Source: Annona cherimola (taxonomy: Eukaryota; Streptophyta; Magnoliopsida; Magnoliales; Annonaceae). From it: a stretch of DNA of 64,000 nucleotides. A program made the position numbers and the translations under genes. The notes under the pieces were generated by a model, which did no database searches, was not told the origin of the DNA, and saw only the letters and a program-made list of their open reading frames with translations. The stretch covers positions 53,363,563 to 53,427,562 of the forward strand of contig CM059972.1 of assembly GCA_030490835.1 (NCBI GenBank), read 5' to 3'. The first letter of the stretch is position 1, and each line of letters starts with the position of its first letter. This document shows, piece after piece, positions 1-8,652 of this stretch.

Positions 1-306
1 TAGGGCAAGTCGACTCCGCGAGCGCACAACCGTCCGACTTCCTCGTCTCTTCCCCTTTTCTTCTCTTTTTCTCTTTTCTTCTCCATTTTCCCGCCAGCAA
101 CCTTCCCTTCTTCCGGCGATTCTTCTCCCATTTCCGGCAGCTCTTCTCCTCTCTCTCTCTGCTCTCTCACAAGCCCTCTCTCTATCTATGTTCTCTTTCT
201 CATAGCTCTCTCAGTTCTCTCTCTCCCAACTCTCTCAACTCTCTCTACCAGATCTCTCTCTCATTTTCCATTCCTTTCTCCCTCAGTTTCCAACTCCTAA
301 ATTAAA
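1..306 (+). other. Leader of the third ORF in copia copy B, CT-rich
   Basis: Non-coding. It opens with a single AAGTCGACTCC motif (about 7-17), the remnant of the array seen before the same ORF in copy A. From about 50 to 290 the plus strand is strongly pyrimidine-rich with (CT)n runs. The tract ends in CCCTCAG at 280-286, a good match to a plant 3' splice site, 20 nt before the ATG at 307. Copy A has a similar arrangement (TCTCAG ending at 17036, ATG at 17065). Whether it works as an internal promoter (CT-rich Y patches occur in plant core promoters) or as a splice acceptor is inference. Confidence 0.6.
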
Positions 307-1902
307 ATGGCACCAAAAGCTAGACTCCTAAAGCTAGCAGTCAAAAAGCCAGCCCAAAGACCAGTGCCCAGACCTTCCCAATCCAACACAGAAGAGGAAG
401 TTCCTAGAAAACAAAGGACACCCGCTAAGAGAGCAAGGGAGGAACCATCGACATCAACGGGTAGACGGGTTCGATTTCAAACCACTACTCAATCGTTTGA
501 TCGAGCTCCGAGGTCGGAAAGTCAACCTCAAAGCTCAACCTCCTCAAGAATCCCGATCAGAAAGGGGCAAGTCTTGAAAATGCCCACGACCTACTTCAAG
601 TCTGAGCAGCAACACAGTCGCTTCTACAAATATTTTTATGAGAGAAAGGTATTCATTCCCAAAATCATTGATTTCAAATTTCTCAGCGACTACGAGTTTG
701 ATATAGAAGAGTTGCTTGACTTCCAAGGTTGGACACAACTGTTAAAGTCTGACGAAAGGATCTATCCCGATCTCACTAGACTCTTCTACTATTTATGGGA
801 TGATACCAAGTTCTCAGCCTATGTCAAAGGAAGCGAGATGTATCTGGGTTCTCTAAATTACCCAAATAAAAATGAAGCCTTAAGGAGAATCAGGAGCATT
901 CTTCAAGTACCCTATGATGAAGAACGACTTCCTAAAGACATGACAATGGACAAAATCTACAACGAGCTGACAAAGAGCAACAAGTACCATGCAGGCACAA
1001 AGTTTTTGCATTACATGGATCTTTCTCCTAGGCTCAGAGTCCTCCGTCTGCTAATCGCCCACTGTATCTATCCAAAAGGGGGCGGGAGAAATCAATTGAA
1101 TCCACAAGAAGCCATGATCCTATGGAAGTTAATCAATAAAGTCAAGATCAGCCTTCCCAAGCTATTTCTAGAAGCCTTGGCGTGCCGGAAAGACAATCCG
1201 AGAGGCGTACTACCTTACGGATCCTGGATCACTAGAATTCTAGAACGGTTCGAGGTAGACATCGACGGGGAACCATTTGAAGTTCTCAAAACGACGAATG
1301 CAATCAGCAAGGCACTGCTCCAACGAATGAAGATCAATCTCGAGCAATTCAGAGAAGATAGAATTCGGGAAAAGCTAGGCGAGCCAGCTCGCGAACAAGA
1401 GGACAACGCACAAGCTGAGGGGGAGCAACCTCCTGAGGCACCGCCTGCACAGCTCGCATCTCTCGTGTCACACGGATCTCATTCTCCTCAAGGATCTGCT
1501 GCACCCAAACGAGCGCCTCCTACTTCATCTCAAGAGGCTACACTACAAAGCATTAAAGACAAGATATCAGCTATTCGGGATGAAATGGGTCATCAAGAGG
1601 ATAGGATGACTAGTCTTGTGACCGAGGTTTTGACGGCAATCAATGATATGCATTCCCGACAAGATCGAATCGATCAGGAAATGGGTACCATTCGGTATCA
1701 CCTCGCCTCAGGCCGTCACAAAAAGCGACCCATGCCTGAACTCGATCCCTTCGAATCGGGTTCAGTTCATCGCAAGCCGTCTCCCGCACCCGTTTCCTCC
1801 TATTCATCAGCCCATAACCGTCCCATCAAACCTCTCTCATACCCCATCTCTCAATTTCAATTCACAAAGTCTTTGCGAATTGACAAATTTTTGATAGATT
1901 GA
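307..1902 (+). CDS. Third ORF of a Sirevirus-like copia element (plant transposon-type protein, function unknown)
   Basis: An open frame of 531 codons between pol and the 3' LTR, where an env-like gene would lie. The ATG is shared with copies A (17065) and D (31775), all beginning ATGGC(A/C)CC, which supports the start. Residues 1-91 are basic and Ser/Thr-rich, with an NLS-like KRAREE stretch. Residues about 92-357 form the part conserved between copies, with motifs such as ERKVFIPKIIDFKF, YPDLTRLFYYLWDD and RLRVLRLLIAHCIYPK. A Pro/Ala/Gln-rich linker follows (about 358-408), then a heptad-like predicted coiled coil (about 409-460) and a low-complexity tail. I see no signal peptide or membrane helix, so an envelope role is not supported. 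From memory it resembles the domain that databases call 'putative plant transposon protein'; I could not check this. It is the only undamaged retrotransposon ORF in the window and may be translated, but nothing shows that it is. Confidence 0.75.
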   Translation: MAPKARLLKLAVKKPAQRPVPRPSQSNTEEEVPRKQRTPAKRAREEPSTSTGRRVRFQTTTQSFDRAPRSESQPQSSTSSRIPIRKGQVLKMPTTYFKSEQQHSRFYKYFYERKVFIPKIIDFKFLSDYEFDIEELLDFQGWTQLLKSDERIYPDLTRLFYYLWDDTKFSAYVKGSEMYLGSLNYPNKNEALRRIRSILQVPYDEERLPKDMTMDKIYNELTKSNKYHAGTKFLHYMDLSPRLRVLRLLIAHCIYPKGGGRNQLNPQEAMILWKLINKVKISLPKLFLEALACRKDNPRGVLPYGSWITRILERFEVDIDGEPFEVLKTTNAISKALLQRMKINLEQFREDRIREKLGEPAREQEDNAQAEGEQPPEAPPAQLASLVSHGSHSPQGSAAPKRAPPTSSQEATLQSIKDKISAIRDEMGHQEDRMTSLVTEVLTAINDMHSRQDRIDQEMGTIRYHLASGRHKKRPMPELDPFESGSVHRKPSPAPVSSYSSAHNRPIKPLSYPISQFQFTKSLRIDKFLID

Positions 1903-1903
1903 C

Positions 1904-1917
1904 AAAAAGGGGGAGAT
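1904..1917 (+). promoter_or_regulatory. First polypurine tract of copia copy B
   Basis: AAAAAGGGGGAGAT starts 1 nt after the stop codon of the third ORF. An identical 14-mer recurs 217 nt downstream, next to the LTR. Duplicated tracts at the same two places occur in copy A and, decayed, in D. Multiple PPT-like motifs are known for Sireviruses. The upstream one may prime extra plus-strand synthesis (inference). Confidence 0.75.
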
Positions 1918-2134
1918 AGAATAGGAATTGAGTAGAATTTTTGAGTTTTGGGTCAGGTAGTTTGTATTTAGGAGTTTCATTTTCATTTTTTCTTTACATT
2001 GTAAACTGAAAACATGAATGATATATGAAACTTGTTTATGCTCATATTTTGTTGAAAGCTATGACAGTTATGTTCTGTTTTTGAAATGCAATTATCTTAA
2101 AAGGAACAAGCTCAATTTAGTTTTGTCAATCATC

Positions 2135-2148
2135 AAAAAGGGGGAGAT
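2135..2148 (+). promoter_or_regulatory. LTR-proximal polypurine tract (plus-strand primer) of copia copy B
   Basis: AAAAAGGGGGAGAT lies immediately before the TGTTAG start of the 3' LTR, the required place for the RNase H-resistant plus-strand primer. Confidence 0.9.
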
Positions 2149-2279
2149 TGTTAGAAACAATGTTTAAAACAAAACAAAATTGACCAAAGCTTAAGTTTTG
2201 ATGATTAACAAAGGCTAATTTGAGTATATTAAAGAGTACTAATGAGTTTGCTCAATGATTTAAGGAACTGAAATAGCCA

Positions 2280-2597
2280 AGTCGATCCCCAAGTCGACTT
2301 GGACTTCGACTTAGGGTGAAGTCAATCCCAAAGTCGACTCCACTATCGACTTGACTTTGAACCTCAAAGGAAAAATCAGAAATGGAAGAGTAGCAGGTGA
2401 AGTCGCAGGTTAAGTCGACTCCACTTGCGACTTGGGAAGCCAAGTCGCACACAAAGTCGACCTCACTATCGACTTCAGTCGAGAAAAACTGTCCAGACCT
2501 GATTTTGGGGCACAAAGCTGCCCAAGTCGCAGGCCAAGTCGACTCCAGGTGCGACTTGGGTGAAGTCGCAGACAAGGTCGACTCCATCCTCGACTTG
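2280..2597 (+). repeat. GTCGAC inverted-repeat array, block 1 (copia B LTR)
   Basis: Irregular tandem units of about 38-42 bp. The core is AAGTCGACTCC. The flanks are AAGTCGCA on the left and its reverse complement TGCGACTT on the right, or AAGTCGA/TCGACTT in alternate units. Each unit can fold as a hairpin and is rich in CpG. It lies in U3, about 0.7-1.0 kb upstream of the TATA box. Confidence 0.85.
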
Positions 2598-3004
2598 AGA
2601 AGCTCAGACTTCAAAATACAGTTCCAAGCCCATTCCAAGAACCTACTTGAACTTTATCAAGATCCAAATCAAGGAGCAAAGACTATTCTCAAAGATAACT
2701 TGAGTTTTACTCAAGTTCAAAGTAAGAATACATGTTCAAGATCAAATCAAGTCTATCAAGTCCTAAAGATCAAATGACTCCAAAGCAAAGCAAGGTACAT
2801 GAATCTGTCCTACAAGAATCAAACTCTCCAAAGATTCATGAGGTTTAAGCCTATCCAAGATAAACCAAAAACAAGGACTTCAAGATTAACAAGATCTACA
2901 AGTATGAGGAATCATCCAGAATGAAAATGATTCAAAGGAAGAAAGCTAAGCATGATAGAAGCAGATCAAATGAAGATCAAAGCATTTTCAGCAAAAACCG
3001 AGCC

Positions 3005-3173
3005 AAGTCGCAAGTCAAGTCGACTCCAGGATCGACTTGAGTCGAAGTCTGAAGTCAAGTCAACGAAGACTCAGACCTGGGAATCTGAAGAACTGGAGTC
3101 GCAGACGAAGTCGACTCCAGATGCGACTTGGGAAGCCAAGTCGCATGCCACGTCAACTCCACCTTTGACTTGG
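3005..3173 (+). repeat. GTCGAC inverted-repeat array, block 2 (copia B LTR)
   Basis: Same unit as block 1, about four units, ending roughly 80 bp upstream of the TATA box. Copies A, F and O have a second block in the same place, so the two-block layout is a family trait. Confidence 0.85.
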
Positions 3174-3178
3174 AAAAT

Positions 3179-3263
3179 AACGTTCGAATTTTTGAACGTT
3201 GGAGATCATTTATTGCGCGCCAACCACCTCTACAATGTTCAAATCTTCCTCACTCTATAAAAG
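3179..3263 (+). promoter_or_regulatory. LTR core promoter of copia B: dyads and TATA box
   Basis: An inverted repeat AACGTTC...GAACGTT (3179-3200) is followed by GTTGG...GCGCGCCAAC (the 3' half matching an E2F-type TTGGCGC site on the minus strand) and by TATAAAAG at 3256-3263. The layout recurs in A (with a loop change), F and O. Transcription would start about 30 nt after the TATA box (inference). Confidence 0.7.
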
Positions 3264-3936
3264 GACACTCAAATGAACGTGAAAGTATATACAAGACACT
3301 CATATACACTACTATACACACTATAAAGTCCAAAGAGAGAAAAGAAGTGCAAGGAGTTTCTATTTCATTTTCTCCATATTTGAGTGGTCCATATACATTC
3401 AAAGGAAGAAAGAGCCTCAAGTTGCAAACTGCTTTATCGATACTCATCCAAGCTACTTCTACAATCTCTTCCTCGAGCTAAACTTGCCTACACATCTCTG
3501 TAAAGTGTAGTTTTTCTTATTTCAAGTCTTGTTGTATTAAACTTGATTTAGCTTGGGTAGCTAAGATCAAGTATATGCAAAGTAGTGTGTGATTGGGGTG
3601 GAACTCATCACCTACTTGTGCTGTGTGTTGTGTATGCCCCCTAGAGCTGGAATCTAGAAGAGAGCGGAGACTCTAAGTGTATTCGAGGAATACATAGTGG
3701 AACCCAAGTCACAACGGAGTGTGAGCTTGGAAGAGTGGAGTAGGGAAGGTTTGCCCGAACAACTATAAATCTTGTCTTCTGCTTCCTTTTACTGCTTTAT
3801 CTTAATTGCTCTCTATTTGCTTTCAAAAGGGGATTAATCTTTCAAGGGGTTAAGATTTTTAATTTACCAAAGAATTTTTTAAAGAACCCAATTCACCCCT
3901 CCCCTCTTGGGTTTAGCCATCAACTCGAGACCAACA

Positions 3937-5124
3937 GTGTCTACCTTTCCTTTTTGGAATTCACGATCAATCAAAAATTTGTTTAATCTTTCATACCAAG
4001 CCCTTGGAGCTTGTTTTAATCCATATAATGCTTTGGTTAATTTGTATACAAATTTAGATTGATCTTTCTCCTCAAATCTAGGTGGTTATTCAACATATGC
4101 CTCTTCATTTATATACCCATTCAAAAATGCACTTTTAACATCCATTTGAAACAACTTAAAGTTCATGTGAGATGCAAAAGCTAGTAAAATGCGAATGACC
4201 TCTAATCTAGCAACCGGAGCATAGGATTCCTCAAAGTCTATTCCTTCTTCTTGTGAATATCCTTTTGCGACAAGTCTAGCTTTGTTTCTTACCACAAGTC
4301 CACTTTCATCTAATTTGTTTTTAAAGACCCATTTTGTGCCAATGACAATACAGTGTTTTGGTCTTGGAACAAGATGCCAAACTTAGTTTTTTTCAAATTG
4401 ATTTAATTCCTCTTGCATTGCTATGATCCAGTTTCATCATCAAGAGCTTGGTTAATAGTGGATGGTTCAATTTTGGATACAAAGGCGTATTGTCCACAAA
4501 TATTTTGTTTTGACCTTCTAGTCTTAACGCCTTCATAAATATTGCCTATAACTTGCTCAATTGGATGGGCATTTTTTAACTTTAAATCAGTTGGAGGTTT
4601 ACAGGAATTATTACCTTAACTAACCCTTTCCTCCGTGGATTCTTCTTGCTTTTCCACATGCAATTTTTCAAGGTTACTTGTGACATCATCTGCATCACTT
4701 AAATCATCTTTTCTTTTGGAGCATGGATTAAATTAATCAAAAATAACATGTATTGACTCTTCTACAACTTGGTTCCGTTTATTGAAGACTCTATATGCTT
4801 TGCTATTTGATGAGTAACCAAGGAATATTGCCTCATCACTCTTAGCATCCAGTTTTCCCAAGTTAGTTTTTTCATTGTTCAAAACATAGCATGTATAACC
4901 AAAAGCATAAAAATATGAAATATTTGGTTTTCTACCTTTCCATAGCTCATATGAGGTCTTTTTCAAGATTGCTCTAATGGTAACTCGGTTCAACACATGA
5001 CAAGTTGTACTTACAGCTTCACCCCAAAATTTCTTGGATAATTTACTCTCATTTAGCATTGTTCTAGCCATCTCTTGTATGGTTCTATTTTTCCTTTCAA
5101 CCACTCCATTTTGTTGTGGAGTTC
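3937..5124 (-). pseudogene. Copia fragment C: integrase C-terminal part and reverse transcriptase N-terminal part
   Basis: Antisense pol of the same copia family, truncated at both ends. Reading leftwards: the end of the integrase core and its C-terminal region (5104-4733, with ERKNRTIQEMARTML and FWGEAVS), a linker, then the start of RT (4295-4086, with [19 protein letters not shown] and [13 protein letters not shown]). The frame is closed by a stop after VIFD (GAA to TAA) and by a CAA-to-TAA stop at 4086-4088. The left end is where copy B inserted; the rest of C should lie left of the window. The right end at 5124 stops inside the integrase, directly against an antisense gypsy LTR, which indicates a deletion or recombination junction. 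Confidence 0.88.
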
Positions 5125-6453
5125 AATTCACAGCGACGTGGGTTACTGTTCATGGGTTCCAAAAATCGACATTTTTTCCAAAAATAAAAAATACCATGAC
5201 ATAGTTTATGTCTAGTATATCATGGGAAAATTCATGAATTATGAATTTATCATCATTAACTTGGCCAAATAAATCATTTTCTCCATATACTAAAAATCAA
5301 CATAATTTCATTTAAGCATAATCCTTAATTCCAAAAATTATGAGATTAATATATCATCATTCCAACATCATAATTATCATAATCATTCATCCCAAATCAT
5401 CTTTTATCAATATTGGAGCATTATTTACATATATCATATGTTATCTTCCCAAATGTTCTATCTTTGCTCTAAATTTTCGATGTTTAGGCATATTCCATTT
5501 GGGCATTATAACTATACTTATTTTCTCATGCTTAGGCATTATATAACCATGATTTTACCTTATCTAACATCCAAAACAAGTTTCAAGAGAATTCACTTAC
5601 CTCAAGTGAAGATGTGCTCCTTCTTTCTCCTCTTTCTCTCTCCTCTCCTTCTCTCCTTTCTTCTCTTGGCTTAAAACGTGGGTGGGGGTGGGAAAATGAT
5701 CTCTTGCTCAAGCTTGGGAGCTGGGATGTGTGCCTTGGACGTCCACTCCTTGGCCCCTATTTATAGTTTTTGATTTTTCATGAAATTATAATTTACCCCC
5801 TTGCTCAAGGTATTAAATTATAAATATATTTTTTTCTAATTTCCAAAAGGTGTGTTGAGCCTTGTGCAGCCCCCTATATACTGTTCATGCCCCCTATAGC
5901 AGCCCTATTTTTTATTTTAAATTATTTAAATTTAATAAAAGTCAAAGGAAATTAATGAAAAAGATAAGCTACCTTTTTAATCTCTGATTGACGTTTCATC
6001 TTGACCCTTGATTCATGATTTTCATCACATCTTAAACCATTCATCATGATCATCATAAATATTTGGTCATCCATAAAAAATTTCATCTAAATCCGACGTC
6101 CAGATTGCAAATTATGAATTTTTCTTCAATTTTTCACTAAAATTCGGCATCCATAAAAAATATAAAAAAGTATTGCTATTTTGTCTTGTAGTAATTAAAT
6201 CTCCTTTTTTGTCATTTTGTGATTAGGTTAATCTACGTGATTAACTCTTAATCACCTTGGTTACTATTTACATTACTATTCATGTGCACTATTCACGTGG
6301 TTTAAATCCTTAATTGCATTATTCTATCCTCTAATACACACATTTGCAAATATAACATATTTCATGAATTTTATTTATCATAAAAATCAGTACAAAAATC
6401 TAGGGTTTACAAACCTAGGTTTACATGTGTTATTCTAGAATTGCTGGTTTCAC
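5125..6453 (-). repeat. Truncated antisense gypsy LTR (LTR-1 family)
   Basis: On the minus strand it starts TGTGAAACC at 6453 and matches the first half of the G1 3' LTR (8653-9869) and the solo LTRs at 40046-43059 and 49781-52985. It includes the shared CCATGAACAGTAAC segment. The LTR is cut off at 5125, so its 3' half is missing. It has no coding content; the small frames here are AT-rich and meaningless. The intact LTR start abuts sense-strand gypsy pol at 6454, so it was inserted in G1 and later lost its other half and flank. Confidence 0.85.
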
Positions 6454-7130
6454 AACTAGACCTTCAAAAGATTGAAGCAATAACAAAGTGGCCATAGCCA
6501 ACAAATATCACAGAAATAAGAAGCTTTCTAGGGCTAGCCGGCTACTACAGGAGATTCGTGAAAGGATTCTCACAATTGTCAGCTCCACTCACAAAGCTGA
6601 CAAGGAAAGAAGTTAGATATGAATGGACACAGGAATGTGAGAATAGCTTCCAAGAGTTAAAGAAAAGACTGGTAAAAGCACCAATTCTAACACTACCTAC
6701 GGAGAAGGAAAGGTTTGTGATCTATAGTGATGCCTCAAAGAAAGGATTAGGATGTGTACTGATGAAAAATGAAAAAGTTATATCATACGCATCCAGGCAA
6801 CTCAAGCCAAATGAGGTAAACTATCCAACCCATGACTTGGAATTGGCGGTAGTAGTCTTTGCCTTGAAAATTTGGAGACATTATTTATATGAAGTTAAAT
6901 GCGAGGTCTATACTGATCACAAAGCCTCAAGTACATTTTTACTCAAAAAGAGTTAAATATGAGGCAGAGAAGATGACTCGAGTTACTTAAAGATTATGAC
7001 ATCAACATTTTATATCATCCAGGCAAAGCTAATGTAGTAGCCGATGCGCTAAGTAGAAATATTAGCTTATCACATCTCATCACAAAGGAAGAAGAGCTAC
7101 TACAAGAATTGAGACAATTAGAATTAATTG
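6454..7130 (+). pseudogene. Gypsy G1 pol: RT thumb/connection and RNase H
   Basis: The fragment starts near the end of RT (the [24 protein letters not shown] region just before 6558). A clean stretch then runs 6558-6956 with RNase H motifs: [10 protein letters not shown] (first Asp), [13 protein letters not shown] (Glu) and YTDHK (second Asp). Past the stop at 6954-6956 and a frame change, ADALSRN at about 7041-7061 supplies the last catalytic Asp. RNase H would degrade the RNA of the RNA:DNA hybrid during reverse transcription. The motifs are intact but the frame is not, so no working polyprotein is expected. Confidence 0.87.
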
Positions 7131-8446
7131 TAAGCCCACCAGGGGTACAAGTTAGATTGTCTTAATTACAAATCCAGTCGAATCTATTTGAGCAAATTAA
7201 AATAGCTCAACAAGAAAATGGGGATTTAAAGAATTATGTGGAGAACATGATCAAGAAAAATCCCACGAAATATATATAAGATGAACATGGAATGTACAGA
7301 TATAAGGGTCGCCTGTGTATACCCAACCAAAAAGAAATAAAGGAATAAATATTGAAAGAAGCACATTTCTCTCCATTTTCGATGCATCCAGGTAGCACCA
7401 AGATGTATCAAGAAACCAAAAGGATGTATTAGTGGAATAATATGAAGAGAGAAATTGCTGAATATGTGGCTAAGTGCCTAACATGTCAAAGGGTTAAGGC
7501 TGATCATCAAAGAACCCCTGGAAAATTATAGTTGCTAGAAGTCCCAGAATGGAAATGGGATGACATTACTATGGATTTTATTGAAGGGTTGCCAAGAACT
7601 TAGAATGGAAATGATGCTATATGGGTAATAGTTGATAGATTATCAAAGGTAGCTCATTTCCTAGCCATTAAGAAAAAATTTACTACTGAGTGACTGGCTA
7701 AGATTAATTATAATGAGATAGTGCAACTGCATGGAGTACCTAAGTCAATAATTTCATATCGAGATTCCAGTTTTACGTCTCGATTTTGGAAAAGTTTACA
7801 TCAGAACTTAGGTACACAGCTGAAATTCAGTACGACATTTCATCCTCAAACTAATGGGCAGACAGAAAGGGTAAATTAAATAATTGAGGATATGCTAAGG
7901 ATGTGCACAGTAGAATTTGGAAGATCATGAGATGAATATTTGGCTATGGAAGAATTTGCTTATAACAATAGTTATCAAACAAGTATTCAGATGGCCCCAT
8001 TTGAATCCTTATATGGACGGAAATGCAGAACTCCTCTAAACTGGGATGAAGTGGGAGAAAGGAAGTTAGCTCTAGACCTCTCAAAAAGAATGGCAGAAAA
8101 AGTTCAAGTGATTCACCAGTGTATACTCACGGCCCAAAGTAGGCAAAAGAGTTACACCGATTGCAAAAGAAGGGATTTAAATATCCAAGTTGAGGATCAC
8201 GTATTTGTTAAAGTAACGCCATTCAAAGGAGTCACCCCGTTTGGAAGGAGGGGAAAACTAAACCCAAGATATGTCGGGCCCTTTGAAGTTCTGGAAAAGA
8301 TAAGCAATTTAGCCTATAAAATAGCCCTGCCACCAGCTCTAAGTGTCATCCACAATGTGTTTCACATCTCCATGCTCAGAAAATATGTTTCCGATCCTAC
8401 CCATGTGTTGATAGCAGAAAACTTGCCAATCCAAGAGCACACTTGA
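7131..8446 (+). pseudogene. Gypsy G1 pol: integrase, interrupted by stops
   Basis: The zinc-binding HHCC domain is readable at about 7360-7490 (HPGSTKMY ... [12 protein letters not shown]). The core follows with [33 protein letters not shown] and IEDMLR, then a 168-codon open stretch at 7940-8446 with the C-terminal part (FAYNNSYQTS, GRKCRTPLNW, HNVFHISMLRKYV). At least five in-frame stops interrupt it (for example near 7428, 7530, 7600, 7690 and 7880). The second catalytic Asp (SDRD in relatives) reads SYRD at about 7755-7770, an active-site loss independent of the stops. Confidence 0.87.
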
Positions 8447-8616
8447 ACTCTGAGGAAAGGCCGATCAAAATATTAGATTTCAAGATCAAGAAGCTTCGTA
8501 ACAGAGAGATCGAGTATGTAAAGGTATAATGAAATCGATATTCAGAATCCGAAGCCACTTGGGAGCTTCGAGAAGAGGTCAAAAGGAAATATCCTCAATT
8601 ATTAAAGGAAAGATAG
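8447..8616 (+). pseudogene. Gypsy G1 chromodomain remnant
   Basis: Directly after the integrase C-terminus, in shifted frame, the translation reads ERPIKILDFKIKKLRNREIE and, further on, EATWELREEVKRKYPQLL. This is the usual end of Del/Tekay pol and has the aromatic and acidic residues typical of a chromodomain. In chromoviruses the domain is thought to steer integration to particular histone marks. The frame is broken relative to the integrase, so this copy is dead. Confidence 0.75.
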
Positions 8617-8638
8617 GTTTCGGGACAAAACCTATTAT

Positions 8639-8652
8639 AAGGGAAGGAGGAT
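8639..8652 (+). promoter_or_regulatory. Polypurine tract of gypsy G1
   Basis: AAGGGAAGGAGGAT directly precedes TGTGAAACC, the LTR start, and follows the TTTCGGGACAAAACC sequence also seen (antisense, variant) near the PPT of element N at 57780-57800. Confidence 0.88.

Larger units (their letters stand above)
1..3936 (+). mobile_element. Copia copy B: 3' part of a Sirevirus-like Ty1/copia retrotransposon
   Basis: What is present, in order: a GTCGAC-bearing, pyrimidine-rich leader, an intact third ORF (307-1902), two polypurine tracts (1904-1917, 2135-2148) and a 3' LTR that begins TGTTAG and ends CCAACA (2149-3936). Gag, pol and the 5' LTR lie left of the window. The same order occurs in the complete copy A at 9870-20743, which fixes the assignment. 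The LTR ends directly against an antisense copia pol fragment at 3937, so B was inserted into that older element. The 5-bp duplication should be GTGTC (3937-3941), but its partner is outside the window. Two PPT-like tracts, an extra ORF after pol and an iMet PBS are hallmarks of the Sirevirus (SIRE/Maximus) lineage. Confidence 0.9.
2149..3936 (+). repeat. 3' LTR of copia copy B
   Basis: 1788 bp with TG...CA ends (TGTTAGAAACAATG ... ACTCGAGACCAACA). It aligns along its length with the LTRs of copy A and with solo LTRs F and O. Order inside: conserved head, GTCGAC array 1, an AT-rich spacer with many CAAG motifs, GTCGAC array 2, a promoter dyad and TATA box, then R/U5 with the CTAGAGCTGGAATCTAGAAG block and the CCCCTCCCCTCTTGGGTTT end shared by all copies. 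Small frames across the arrays are not genes. Confidence 0.93.

Noticed and set aside
307..1902. Envelope glycoprotein
   Set aside because: Position fits, but there is no signal peptide, TM helix or furin-like site in the translation.
2252..2777. Overlapping frames of about 126-128 codons on both strands
   Set aside because: They run through the GTCGAC array, recur as similar frames in every LTR and have Lys/Ser/Thr/Asp-rich translations dictated by the repeat.
2280..3173. CRISPR-like appearance of regularly repeated GTCGAC units
   Set aside because: Spacers are not unique sequences of constant length, units are variable and inverted, and the context is a plant LTR.
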